Shown piece after piece: positions 12,001 through 22,754 of a stretch of 64,000 bases of DNA; within the stretch, counting starts at the first letter, position 1, and each line of letters begins with the position of its first letter. The position numbers and the translations under genes were made by a program. The stretch comes from Branchiostoma floridae (lineage: Eukaryota; Chordata; Leptocardii; Amphioxiformes; Branchiostomatidae): contig NC_049980.1 in the NCBI RefSeq assembly GCF_000003815.2, forward strand, positions 6,186,659 to 6,250,658. The letters run 5' to 3'. The notes beneath the pieces are model-generated. The model was not told where the DNA came from. It was given only the letters and a program-made list of their open reading frames with translations, and ran no database searches.

Positions 12001-14963
12001 ATCGGGAAAAGTGAGTATCTTAACCTTCAGCATGTTAAGGTAGCCATTTGTCAGCAAATCTATGTTTGTTATGGGGTAAGTTTAGCAGGGAGATGAGTTA
12101 AGGAAGAAACCTGAGTTCAGTTGGGACAAGATATGTAGAACTTCCATTCAGATTAGCTGTAAATGTACAATTTTATTGCATATGCTACATCCAGGAGGTT
12201 ATAACCTCCTTGGCTACATGTAGGGTCACAATTTCAAGTTTTCAGGCAGAAAGACTTGCATACTCTTTGTTCCCAAAAGAAGCCCTGTAAATGTAACCCT
12301 AGTAAAGGATTAGTTGTATATGTGAATGAAAAAAAGAAAGAAATTTAAGCCAGAAGTCTAGTGTAGTAAGGCTTCAGTGTCCCCATTTATTGCATGTACA
12401 AAAGTGATGGTGAAGAAGAGGTTTTGTCATTGGTTATTTTGTTGTTCTTGATGTTTTTTTACACCTATGTTTCCCTAAAGTTAGTAGTGAACACTATTTC
12501 AAAATGAAAAAAAAAATTCAGCCAATACTATCTGTTAGAATTGTAGGCAAGGTGTCAAAAAACAGAACAAAAGCTATCTACCATCCAAAAATTGTGACCA
12601 TAGCTTTTATAGAACACAAGATGCCAAACCCTAAAGTTCTGCTTCAGTACCAAGGACAGCAACCAGGCTGCCCAAAATCTGATAATTTCTTTAACAGAAC
12701 ATGGGCTAGCCTCATGAAAAGTTTCATGAAAGTCCAGACTGAACCACAATGTAGTACTAACGCTACAAAAACACCTTGGCAAAGGTAATAATCCCCAACC
12801 AAAACCTTTGCCTGGAGAGTAATGGTAAAGCATGGGAGTCATCTATAGTAGTATGTAGCTGAAACACTAGAGGCAAGTAGAACAGTTTTTACCCCAAGCT
12901 CACTCCCAAGATTCGAACCCGCGACCTATCGCGCCGGACCCGGGCAGCCAAGCTCCCAAAATCAAGCACGCTACCAATGCAACCAAGCTCTGTGAGAGCT
13001 CCCTGGCAAGGACGGTAGACGGTGCTTGAACCCCACTGTTACATAGCACTGTCCACAGCATTCCTTATTCCTGCCATCCTTTAAGCTTCACCACCAATCT
13101 TACTTGATGCACAACCATCTTGCTCTGGTTATCTTGGATTTTTTATCCCCTTTATATTGCCACTAGGTTTTTTGTCATTTGCAGTACTTGGGTGGGGGGA
13201 CGGAGATTGGAATTGGCACAATCCTAACCCAGGTGATATTTGGTCAGTCAGTCCAAGGCCAAACCATTTGGGGTCCCCCTATAGCTTCAATTGACCCCAT
13301 TCTGTCACTCCTTCTTTTCCCCGAGTCCTCATAGACCAAAGTGGATTTCTTGACTGACTAACTTCAAGCCGTAAGTTTGGTTAGAAGGACTTAGCACTGA
13401 TGAGGGGACTATAAGAATTAACAAGCTGGTGTGGGAAGATATGAACAGGGCTGGAAATGCTAGGTAATACACTGTTTGTGCACATGTGCATTGTGTAAAT
13501 GTGCATTGCAGTCTGCAATAGTACACTTCATATTTTTAGTGTAAAACCTTTTTGCATCTATCCTGCACAAAACTTGAAGCTAGGTCTTTCAGATTCAATT
13601 GAAACTCTTGCAGCTTGAAACAACCATCCATCGACCTGATATCCCTAAATACTAGTATCCTGTTTTTTAAACAATGGCTATAGGGTACACCATTGATAAA
13701 GGTGAACAAGCATGAACTATATACCATACAGTGCACCTATTCGCAATATGAATTTGGAGCTGTGGTGAATGATGCAGCTTTACCATTCTCACCTCAGGTA
13801 CGTCCGACTCATGAAGACCCTACTGAAGCCTAATGGGAGGTGTCTGATGGAAGTCTATCAGTACGAACCTAGATTATTCCCAGGTATAAAATGTTTTGAT
13901 TTGCTCTTAAGTTTCGTAGAAATCTTGTAAGATGATATGTCAACACATTAGATTTATAATGTATTTATGATGTCTTTAATGCCCTTTTCAGGTCCACCTC
14001 ACAATGTGCCAGAGGATGAACTAAAACAGCTTCTTGGTGAGCAAAACAAGTTTACCATAAGTTTACAAAATAGGTAGCTCATCGATATCAGAGGACTTAA
14101 TAACTAAAAGGGGCACTACAGTACAGTACAGTACTGTATGCAAAGGTGTGCGTGTGTGTCGATCTGTGTGTTTGTGTGTGTGATTTAAATGTGTCTGTGT
14201 ATGCATCTGTATAACATTTGTTTATGTGTGTCTTTGTGTGCATGTGTGTCGATCTGTGTTTGTGTTTACTGTGTGTGCCGATCTGTGTGTGTGTGTGTGT
14301 GTATGTGTGATTTGAATGTGTCTGTGTATGCATCTGTATAATATTTGTGTTTATGTGTGTCTGTGTGTGCATGTGTGTTGATCTGTGTTTGTGTTTACTG
14401 TATAATGTTAGTGTGTGTGCCGATCTGTGTGTGTGTGTGTGCGTGTGTATGTGTGATTAGAAGGTGTCTGTGTATGCATCTGTATGATATTTGTGTTAAT
14501 GTGTGTCTATGTGTGCATGTGTGTCGGTCTGTGTTTGTGTGTACTGTATAATGTTTGTGCATGTGTGTGTGTTTGTGTAATTTTAATGTTTCTGTGTATG
14601 CATCTGTATGATGTGTGTTTGTGTGTGTATGTGCGTGTGTGCATGTGTGTCTCACTGTGTTCGTGTGTATAATGTATGTGTGTGTGAGTGAGTGAGTGAG
14701 TGTGTTTGTTTGAAACAAAGCATATCATTGATTACTTTTCTTGTACAGTGCTAATAAACCATTACACAGATCTACATGTCTCCAGAATACCTAGAAGAAA
14801 CAAACAAAAACAGCAACACTAACTAATACCCAATCTGTCCTCCTCTGTAGGTGATTACGATATGGCCCTTCTGGACACTGGGGACCACACAGAAAGGCTG
14901 GGGAAACTATGGAACCTTCCATGGATCAAGACAGCATACTTTCTCATCAAGGCATCAAACTAA
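6059..14963 (+). CDS. TPMT-like: Thiopurine S-methyltransferase-like protein, copy 1 (8 exons, complete)
   Basis: Predicted cytosolic S-adenosylmethionine-dependent methyltransferase of the TPMT family, which methylates thiol groups of small aromatic or heterocyclic compounds. Coding exons are 6059-6189, 7036-7128, 7826-7955, 8812-8864, 11936-12010, 13798-13883, 13992-14036 and 14851-14963. All borders are GT/AG, and the exons join to 241 codons ending in TAA (human TPMT is 245). Visible hallmarks are the N-terminal W-x3-W...FH segment (residues 21-38), the SAM-binding FPLCGKAMDMKWLA..GHTIVGVD (64-87), FDAIWDRGAFVAIN (142-155) and GPPHNVP (190-196). An acceptor 14 bases before the ATG implies a 5'UTR intron. 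Intron 4 holds an LTR retrotransposon and a MITE, and intron 5 a SINE. The native substrate is unknown. The gene looks intact; a nearly identical paralogue lies 21 kb downstream. Confidence 0.94.
7145..7330. repeat. Minisatellite, about 60-bp unit, 3 copies (intron 2, copy 1)
   Basis: Three tandem units begin with 'cagtcaaac' at about 7,149, 7,205 and 7,271. Each continues with 'gtaca/caagt..ccacctct' and 'ataaggacc.cctgg'. The same array has seven units in unit 2 (28,951-29,370), so copy number changed after duplication. Confidence 0.8.
8882..8951 (+). repeat. 5' LTR, internally deleted
   Basis: It shares its first about 34 bp (TGTAACGGCCATGACC...) and its last about 25 bp (ATACCAAACACCC...CGTTATA) with the 3' LTR. 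Some 445 bp between these parts, including the TATA box and poly-A signal, are missing. Confidence 0.8.
9966..10256 (+). repeat. Tandem repeat, about 112-bp unit, 2.6 copies, inside the LTR element
   Basis: The phrase 'atggctggtgagagcagt' occurs at 9,984, 10,096 and 10,207, each followed by 'ctgattggtcacagagat' and 'agataatg'. It lies in the interior of the LTR retrotransposon, shortly before its polypurine tract. Confidence 0.85.
10347..10862 (+). repeat. 3' LTR, full length
   Basis: This 516-bp repeat starts TGTAACG and ends CGTTATA. It holds a TATA box (TATAAA at 10,533-10,538) and a polyadenylation signal (AATAAA at 10,761-10,766) in the right order for U3-R-U5. It is followed by the target duplication. 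Confidence 0.8.
10937..11403. mobile_element. MITE, 'GGGGTGGGT' family, TA target site
   Basis: The element starts GGGGTGGGT after TA (10,935-10,936) and ends with a matching CCCAGCCC before TA (11,404-11,405). The interior is dominated by 'caggtccgg'/'ccggacctg' runs. It is absent from unit 2 at 31,230. Relatives lie at about 24,957, 39,007, 48,418 and 55,850-56,420. Terminal repeats and TA duplication fit a Tc1/mariner-superfamily MITE. Confidence 0.8.
11695..11830. repeat. 'gtgcaccc'-rich hAT-like MITE relic
   Basis: The segment starts near 'cagggttgaaac' and is full of 'gtgcac' and 'tgcaccc' words. A homologous copy lies at 32,757-32,905 in unit 2, so it predates the duplication. It resembles the better preserved element at 37,040-37,385. 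Confidence 0.5.
12858..13040 (-). mobile_element. tRNA-derived SINE in intron 5 of TPMT copy 1
   Basis: On the minus strand an A-box-like 'TGGTTGCATTGGTAGC' is followed by a perfect B-box-like GGGTTCGAATC (near 12,914). The insertion interrupts a sequence that is continuous in unit 2 (34,385-34,400, 'gtatgtagcattgtcc'), with a short imperfect duplication 'gtagc/atagc' at the borders. It is therefore unit-1 specific. The tRNA-like part does not fold into a clean tRNA, so it is a SINE and not a tRNA gene. Confidence 0.65.
14130..14720. repeat. GT-rich minisatellite in intron 7, TPMT copy 1
   Basis: About 590 bp of alternating TG with a higher-order unit of roughly 120 bp (words 'tgtgtatgcatctgtat', 'gtgcatgtgtgt', 'gatctgtgtttgtg'). 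The matching site in unit 2 (35,655-35,815) has only about 160 bp. All open frames here (His/Thr-rich or Cys/Val-rich) come from the repeat. Confidence 0.9.
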
Positions 14964-16473
14964 TGTGTGGTGAAGACTTCTCAATTCCACTGAATTTTAA
15001 CAAAAGTATGTAACGCACATTAAGGTATGATGGCAAATAGTAATGCATACCTAAATTCAGGTTCAAGTCCGGATTCAGTCCACAGGGTAAAGTTCAGGTC
15101 CAGACGTAGACGTCTGACATGAGCACAGATGGCATGTGTGTGCTAGAAATACTTTTTCAGATACATGTAATATTGCACGATGGCATAGATTTTACATGCA
15201 ATTTGAAAAATACACACATGCAAAACTTATATGCAGTCAGTTACTAGTGTGTAGTAAACACTAATACATCAGTAATGAACACAAAAACAGAAATGTTTTT
15301 CCAGCACAAATTTCACGATTGATGGAAGGTTTAAGATGGTTAAGAACAAAGTTTTTTTTGACCAAGCCAAAATGTTTTTACAAGTCCTGGTCCAAGCCAG
15401 TGTACAGGGTTATAGCACTAATGGCAAGTTAATGAAGTAAGACCAGTTATACAACATGTTTCTTAAAGTTCTTCTGTGGAGCAAGGCCTAATGTGTATAG
15501 AAGTAAACATATGAACATATAGATATATTTGCCTCATCACCTTAAAAATGAACTTAACAAGAAATTTGACCATTTTATCAATTTCAACAAGAGTTTGTAG
15601 ACCTCAGGCCTGCATGAAATGTATTGGGTGTCTGTAGACCTATTGTGTATTTTTTTCCTTTTCGTCCCTGGTTGCGTGGTTGGAAAAGTGAGATTTTTAC
15701 CGTGTTGGTTGTGCACCATGCAAAAGTCTGAAATTCCATTTTCGGAATGTGTAAGTTTGGGCATGGATGAACATTATTTATTTTGGATTTCTTAAGCATG
15801 TAACCAACCACAGTACCTTAAAGTTATTGAGACGACGTTTCCTACCTTTTTTGGTCTCAGATGGCCCATGAAGTTATTCTGTCGCATATGATATATTCAG
15901 TACTGATATCTTCCTATTTCAATGTACTGACCTAATGCAGCTGCTAAATCTCCTTATTGTACCAATGATATTCATTAAAGATTTATTTCTGGAGTGTTAT
16001 ATCACTTGACACTCGAAGGTTATTTGCATAATTTGATAAATTATATTTTTACAGTAGTTCCATAGACAATATGAATCCAGCAGCATTAGGGTGGTATGAT
16101 CTTTTATTCAATCCGTCCAACTAAAACTTAAATCTCTTGAAGTACCTACCGTAAGCCAAATGTTACAGCAGAATTTGCTATTCAAAATGTCCTTGTCAAT
16201 CCCATTCATAGATGGCAAGCTCCTGGCAACATTAAAAAGTTCAGAAAGCTGTTGCAGTCAGAGTGAACACCCAGCAAACATCGCCCAAAATCAATGAGCA
16301 GTGGCTTAGAGGTGGAAAACAATTTCATCATATTTTTGCAGTGACAAAATGCAACAAAAGATTTAAAACAGAACAAAGTCTCTACCACTTAACCCTGCCC
16401 GTACTATAGATTAAGCAGGCCCAAAAATCAAGCGAATATGACTAGCCCCAAACTAAAAATTACCTGAATACAA
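14964..16473. other. 3' flank of TPMT copy 1
   Basis: No gene is recognised. The first 600 bp match the 3' flank of copy 2. At 15,274 the word AATGAA stands where copy 2 has AATAAA (36,368). From about 15,560 the sequence is specific to unit 1 and AT-rich, without a recognisable element. Confidence 0.4.
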
Positions 16474-16677
16474 NNNNNNNNNNNNNNNNNNNNNNNNNNN
16501 NNNNNNNNNNNNNNNNNNNNNNNNNNNNNNNNNNNNNNNNNNNNNNNNNNNNNNNNNNNNNNNNNNNNNNNNNNNNNNNNNNNNNNNNNNNNNNNNNNNN
16601 NNNNNNNNNNNNNNNNNNNNNNNNNNNNNNNNNNNNNNNNNNNNNNNNNNNNNNNNNNNNNNNNNNNNNNNNNNNNN
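16474..16677. other. Assembly gap (204 N)
   Basis: A run of N. Frames crossing it are meaningless. It lies just upstream of a tandem array, which is a plausible cause of the gap. Confidence 0.99.
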
Positions 16678-16924
16678 ACTCGGACTAAGAAGCAAACTTA
16701 AACTGTACCTAACAAATACAGCAACAGATACTAGACTAAGTTCATCTGGCAGGTCAGACATTGTTGATACAAAGTAACCTGATACATTGAAGGTAGCACA
16801 CTGCCACTGCAGCACAACAGATGACGATTCTACATGTAACCCCAACTGTCATCTGTTTTCACAACCAAGCAGATATTGGGGGGATGCCCCAACCACACGA
16901 AAACAGGGTCAACCTATACAGTAT

Positions 16925-17540
16925 CAAGTTCAAGCACTAGGAGGCCCCAAATCAAACCTGACCACCAGGACACTAGCACCAATTCATGTACCAAATATCA
17001 ACACAATGGCACCTTGCCTTCCAGAGATACAGCGCACGCCCCGTGCCCGCACAAAAGGTAACCTGGAATGCCAAGTTCAAGCACCAAGGGCGCCAAAATC
17101 AAAATTGAGAATTATTCAGCCACCTCCAACACATGTGCCAAATATCAATCGCGCCCGCACCAACCGTTCCGAAGATATATCTCCGGAAAAACCCCTCCCG
17201 GACACAAAATTCGACCTGTCGTGTCAAGTTCAAACACGACAAGGCCCAAAGTCCATCCTAAGCAACAGGCAACAACTCCCCACCCATGCACCAAAAATAG
17301 TCGCAATGGCGCGTATCGTTCCAGACACACGGCGCCAAAAGTGCCAAAAAAACACAAAAAATGCCACCTTCAATGTCAAGTTCACGCGCCAGGAGGCCCA
17401 AAATCAAACCCGAGTGTCAGGCTACCACCCCCAACCCATGTACCAAAAATCGTTGTGCTGGCACTATACGTTCTCGAGATACCGCGCCCTAAAGCCCCAG
17501 CTTCCAAAAATTCCCACGCCCGTGAAAACCATACCTGCAT
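16925..17540. repeat. Tandem repeat, about 150-bp unit, 4 copies
   Basis: Units start with 'caagttca' at 16,925, 17,072, 17,225 and 17,377. Each continues with 'gcccaaaatcaaa'-like and 'ccatgtaccaaa'-like words. A 268-codon + frame (16,787-17,593) and a 162-codon frame run through it but only translate diverged repeat units, so I do not call a gene. The array has no counterpart in unit 2 near 36,900. Confidence 0.8.
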
Positions 17541-18515
17541 TACATGCAGGCAATGAGCCAAAAGGAAGTCAGATTCTGAACTACTGTATTTGACAATTGA
17601 AAAGTAACCTGTCATCAATCACAACAGAAACATGTACAAAGGGTTATGAGAATGTTTATACAGACTTCAAGTAAATTTTCAATATGCAGAAAACCCAGTA
17701 CATGCTTTCAAGAAGATTTTAAATTAAAGAGGTAGCTGATTTTAATGCCAATAAAGTTTTAATCTTTGTGGTAGGAACATTTGTGTAAGGTACAGTACCA
17801 GTACATTGATGTTCTGGTATCTTTTTACCCATATTGCTTACAGTGCATTGATAAAGATTAAACATCCATGTAGTAAGATACGCCAAATAGCAATTACTCA
17901 AGCAACTAGATATGTTTTTGTCATGGTCAAACGTTTCAGATAAAAAGATCCGTCATCTTTTGTTAGTGTCAGTGACATTGAGTAGATATTGTTGTAAAAT
18001 TAGAAGGTTTTATATCCTGAAAAGTCTTACCTTTCCTATTGAAATACAAAAAAATGCCTTAAACTCTTTTGCACATCAATTCATAGCTTTCAACAGAGCT
18101 GAGGTCGCAGCTCAATTGTGCCCGTCTTTCATCTAATGTTGCAGATTTTCAAAAAGGTGTCTCCTGTAACGTAATGATCACAATGGTTTGAATTTTGACT
18201 GACATTCATAAAAGGCTTCATACTTGATAGTTTTCCCCGAACGGTGTGTTGTGCATCTGACATCAACTGGGAACCCTAGAACTGATGTGAGCGTGTGCAA
18301 GAAGTGATAAAAGTTTGGTATAAGTTGCCTTAATAATGAAATGCAAGTTGTCAGGACGGTTGAAAAATGACTAAACACACAGCGTATGGAACACAGAACA
18401 ATGCATTCCTTATTTTTGGTCTTTCACATCTTGGTTTGGGGCTCCGGAATGGACTTTGGCATTCTACGACATTAGCGTACGTTTCCCGATATTTCTTTTA
18501 AACTTACAGCATATA

Positions 18516-19506
18516 CGAGGGGCGTTCAATAGTGGGATAATTCGCAGCGCCACACCCATTCCCGCCCCCTCAGCCAGGTGATGGAGTTATAAGGAGTGCG
18601 GAAAAAGTCCCCATCCCTGACCAGAGAGCGAGGCGAATGCCTACTATGAGCCTACAAACCGAGGGTGGGAGGGAGGGGGAAAAGAAAGCATCCCCTTCTT
18701 CTCTCTTCATACCTCCATATTACCTAACCCACTTCCCGGAGGAGGGGCGTGCGGGGCTTGCGCCATGATTTTCTCCGACAGCCTCGTGCGTCCGCACCCG
18801 AAGTCTAACTGCGCGCCTTTTACTCTAAAGCTCTCTACTTTTATACCCTATCCTTCATTAGCATACATACTTATTTGCATAATCCCTCTGATTGGTTACT
18901 TCCCAAAATTGGGTTAATTAACCACCTGACTGAGGCGTGGGGGAACAGGTGTAGCGCTGCGAATAAGTAATAACTCTGACTCATTTCCCATAGCAGGAGA
19001 TTAATAAAACTTGGCACAGTTATTAGTCTTTCTCTTCATAGGAACCACCCAGAGTTATGCATTTCTCCCATTGTTTGATGCAGCTCTGGACACCGTTTTT
19101 GTAGGACACCCCAGGTTGGCCCTCCAACGGATGCCTAATCAATGGCAGAGAGGAAAGACCAGGTCTGGGAGCTGTTTCCACAGACTTCCGGCCATGTTTG
19201 AATTCAGGATGCCAGCGTTTTACAAGGTCATACGATGGGGCATCATCACCATAAGTTTCTTTCATTTCATCAAAAGTCTCATTTGGTGTGCGTCCTTCCA
19301 AATACAAAAACCGGATCACTGCACGACACTCAACTGGCTCCATTTCACACCTAACTCAGTTCAAACACCAGTAAATCAGAAACCACAATTAGTTCAGAGT
19401 TTTTGCAACACAAATTATAGAGATATGAATCATTACACATGCAAAATTTCATCTAGATCAGACAACCGGAAGTGGGTCAGAGTAATTACTTATTGAACGC
19501 CCCTCA
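18516..19506 (-). mobile_element. Internally deleted mariner transposon with a nested insertion
   Basis: The ends CGAGGGGCGTTCAATA and (reverse complement) TGAGGGGCGTTCAATA are preceded or followed by TA (18,514-18,515 and 19,507-19,508), the mariner target signature. On the minus strand a 106-codon frame (19,343-19,023) gives the N-terminal helix-turn-helix region of a mariner transposase (MEPVECRAVIRFLYL at 1-15, then GDDAPSYDLVKRWH) up to about residue 64. It is followed almost directly by the C-terminal tail ending GGSYEEKD. The catalytic D,D,D domain is deleted. Absent from unit 2. Confidence 0.85.
18538..18968. mobile_element. Probable MITE nested inside the mariner
   Basis: An inverted pair, 'attcgcagcgccacaccc' at 18,538 and its complement 'aggtgtagcgctgcgaat' ending at about 18,966, sits inside the left end of the mariner. 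Mariner sequence (aagtaataactctgac) resumes right after it, matching the mariner's other terminus. The interior is GC-rich and has no coding frame. The target duplication is unclear ('aatag'/'aataag'). Confidence 0.55.
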
Positions 19507-20519
19507 TATTTCTCCACTTGCAGAATCTTTGTACGGTTTACTGTATGGTGGTAAAGTTTGTTTTGGAAACGGACAATATTTATGCACGTGGGAATGCCAT
19601 CCATATAATCGAATCAACATGGCCTAAGCAGGGAATGATAACTTTGCCTGATGCGTGAATGCGGACCTGTCCTTGGTGCTGAAATGATGGGCGTTCTTAA
19701 AACCGCATCAAGTACCTCTAGCTTCCACAGAACGTGCCGTAGATATATATGTATAAGTACAATGTCATGCTGTTGTATATAAGGATGCTATATCCTGTCT
19801 ATGGTTTCGATATGTTGTGTAAGATAAGACATCATTTGTAGCAGACAAAGCTTTGATGTAAAGTTGACCAAATATCCAATGGAAGCCGTGATAAATTCTG
19901 TTACTTACGACACAAATACTCCGGATAACACATTGCAGCTGAGGTACCATATATATTGGTCAAGGGTTAAGATGTGTAGTTATTGTTGACAGTTGACTTT
20001 GCCACTGATAATGATAGTTTATTGCAGGTAACATGAAAGGAGACAAAACAAACAAATGCGTAGAACAGTATAGAATATGTCGAATCTAGTCTAAAAGCTA
20101 ACTCTAAATTGTAACATGTTGGGTTCGACTTCTTTTCCTGAGACAGTGGAAGACGAAAGATTTCTTTCGTGACCATAGAATGCAAGATTTGACATAAAAA
20201 TTGTTTGTACCGCCCTTTCTCAATTTCGAGTGGATGGGCGCTAATTCCAATTTTGCTGATGATACTAACATTTCACCAGCCAAGGTGGATCACCGGAGTC
20301 CCGTGTACATATATAACGTTCTAGGACAGTGCTTCTCTCTCGCATCAAGTATTGTCCTCTAGCTTTCTTTCCCCAGACTCCCGGCACGAAGCAGACTATG
20401 AAAAACGGGCGGGCGCCCAGTCACAATTTGCCGTCCATAACCAGATTTCAATTCCGATCACACCCAGGTGGCACGAGACGGTACACAGCTCCCCACAGGT
20501 CAGCCGGCCCTGAAGGGAC

Positions 20520-21150
20520 GTACAGCGGGACAAAAGATGTCAGGGACTGTACGTTAATGTACAGCGGGACAAAACATGTCAGGGGTGGTACATTAATGTA
20601 CAGCGGGACAAAACATGTCAGGGACGGTACATTAATGTACAGCGGGACAAAACATGTCAGGGGTGGTACGTTAATGTACAGCGGGACAAAACATGTCAGG
20701 GTGGTACGTTAATGTACAGCGGGACAAAACATGTCAGGGACGGTACGTTATTGCACAGCAGGACAAAAACATATCAGGGACGGTACGTTAATGTACAGCG
20801 GGACAAAACATGTGAGGGACGGTACATTGATGTGCATCGGGACAAAACATGTCAGGGACGGGACGTTATCTATTGTATAGCGAAACGAAACATACCGGGG
20901 ACCGTACGTTAATGTACAGCGGGACAAAACAATCCAGAGACTGTGCATTATATAGTACTGAGAGGCACAGCATATCAGGGACGATACGCTATTAGACTGT
21001 GAGACAAAACATGCCAGGGACAATACGTCATTGTACAGCGGGGTAATACATTCCAGGGACTGTACATTAATGTACAACGGAACAAAATACTGGCATGCCA
21101 AGGACGTTACGCTATTGTACAGCGGGACAGAACATGCCATGGTCGTTTCG
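20520..21150. repeat. 39-bp satellite array, unit 1 (about 16 copies)
   Basis: The consensus is 'tacagcgggacaaaac' then 'atgtcagggacggtacg' then 'ttaatg', recurring every 39 bp (20,521, 20,560, 20,599, 20,638 and so on) and decaying toward the right. Because 39 is divisible by 3, one + frame reads as a 13-residue repeat (MYSGTKHVRDGTL) and the minus strand is also open. This is a by-product of period, not evidence of a gene. The same array is at 41,227-41,860. Confidence 0.92.
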
Positions 21151-21179
21151 TTATTATTTTTGCCAGAATGGCTAAGGTT

Positions 21180-22250
21180 ATGTTTTGTGTGTCTGTGTGT
21201 CTGTGTGTGTGTTAACAGCATAACTCGAGAAGCCTTGGATGGTTCCTGATGATATTTGGTAGGTGGGTAGGGGTCGGGAAAACGAAGGTCAAGTTCGATA
21301 ATGGGCCCCTTAGCGGCTTGCTAAGGTACTGCAGCGGAAACTCAATTTTTTATATCTCGTGTTATGGACATGCTGTGGTCATGATTTATGGGTGGTAGAT
21401 AGCACACGGGGCAGAGAGTATGTGCCGTGAGTTTGGGCCTCCTAGCGGCTTTTTTGGTACTGCAGACGCCTCTGCAACGTGTTGACGGATCTTCCTGATT
21501 TTTGGTATGTAGATAGAATGAGTGTTGACTTACATAATGAATACTAATTATGTAAATCAACAGCTAATTTGTATAATTAATGAGGAAAGTTTATAAATCC
21601 ACTGCATTCCATGATAGGATTTTGAAACTTGTCACATATGTAGCTGAGAAAGAGAGAAATGAAAATAGATATCAATTATGCAAATGATGACGTCATTTGC
21701 ATAATTAATGAGAAAATATGAACGTGTTGACGGATCGTCACGATTTTTGGCATGTAGATAGCCTAAGTGAAGACTTACACAATGTGATACTTATTATGCA
21801 AATTAACAGCTAATTTGCATAATTGATTATGAAAAGTTCATAAATCCACTGCATTCCATTATAATAGTTTCAACGTTGTCACACATGTAACTGAGAAAGA
21901 GGAAAGAGAGTATAAGGGGTGTATTTAAAGACTTTGAAAGAGAATAAGTCAAGAAAGGATCATATATGATTCTTGGTATGCTGATAGCTTAACCAGTGCT
22001 TGATACAATTTGATATTGATTACTTGTAAATTGGGCCCTAATTTGCATAATTAATGCCGAAATTTTACAAACCAACTCCAAGCATATAATTATAAAACAA
22101 AATGAAATGAGTAACGCATTTGTCTACAGACACCATTCTACACAACAAACCTAGTTTATTTGGCAAAGGTATGTGTTCGTGGAACTCTAGTTGTACAGTA
22201 GGATAGAACACTCCAGGGGTGACATGTTATTGCACATTGGGGCAAAACAT
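21180..22250. repeat. Unit-1-specific repeat block with 'ttgcataattaatg' words
   Basis: A TG microsatellite is followed by the same 'cagcataactcgagaagcc' phrase seen near position 100, then repeated 'aatttgcataattaatga' and 'ccactgcattccat' words (about 21,540-22,070). No frame of interest. Unit 2 lacks this block between its satellite and 41,865. Confidence 0.55.
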
Positions 22251-22754
22251 ATCAGTAACGGTACGTTCTGTTTCTGCGGTAGTCTGAATACTGTGGCTGC
22301 AATCAGTCGTTCTTCAACCCTCTCCTCTGTGCGTGGGTTTCTTTAGCCCCATAGCTCCTTATCAAGCTTTTTTTTTTACCGCAATGGTCCTAGTCTTTCA
22401 GGTCTGCCTAAAGAATAGCCAGTAACTTGAGTAAGTTCTTTGAATACGGGACCGCCGAGACGTATAGGCCCCCGGTAAGGTTGAGTTAACAAAAGGATAT
22501 GGGCTTTGGGTCTGTGACCGATATGAATACATCGAAAGGTAACTTGTGTATGGAAATTTCATTTCAAGCGAGTGACTAGTGTCACAGGGAATCGTCTTTA
22601 AAGCATTGTGACTGTAAAACCTTCGACTACGCCTGACTTTTCAATACACACGCTTCGTATTGAAATCCTATGATGTTCTGAAAATTAGGCACCGTAGATA
22701 GGGCCGTTTTTCTTTCAATGTTTTTGTACAATTTGACATTAGACATATACTAGT

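Larger units (their letters stand above)
18178..19626. mobile_element. Older TIR element ('catccatata...catggcc' family) carrying a mariner insertion
   Basis: The left part (words 'ctgacatcaactggg', 'actgatgtgagcgtg') and right part ('gccatccatataatcgaatc', 'aacatggcctaag') correspond to the ends of the TTA-flanked element at 24,759-25,658. The matching copy in unit 2 (39,912-40,322) is 0.4 kb and lacks the mariner. The element therefore predates the segmental duplication, and the mariner is later. Confidence 0.6.

Noticed and set aside
12900-13000. tRNA gene on the minus strand
   Set aside because: The B box is good, but the spacing to the A box is wrong for a tRNA and the sequence is an insertion absent from unit 2, so it is a SINE.
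14097-14728. Long His/Thr-rich and Cys/Val-rich open frames on both strands
   Set aside because: They are translations of a TG-rich minisatellite inside intron 7. The matching tract in the duplicate is much shorter, so no protein is conserved.
16453-16845. 130-codon minus-strand frame
   Set aside because: Most of it is the N gap.
16787-17593. 268-codon frame
   Set aside because: It translates a four-copy 150-bp tandem repeat next to an assembly gap. Two other frames are open as well and unit 2 lacks it.
20329-20712. 127-codon frame with 13-residue repeats
   Set aside because: The repeats follow from the 39-bp period. Both strands are open and the other unit has frame-breaking bases.
20520-21150. 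CRISPR-like regular spacing
   Set aside because: Units are contiguous 39-bp copies with no unique spacers, and the genome is eukaryotic.
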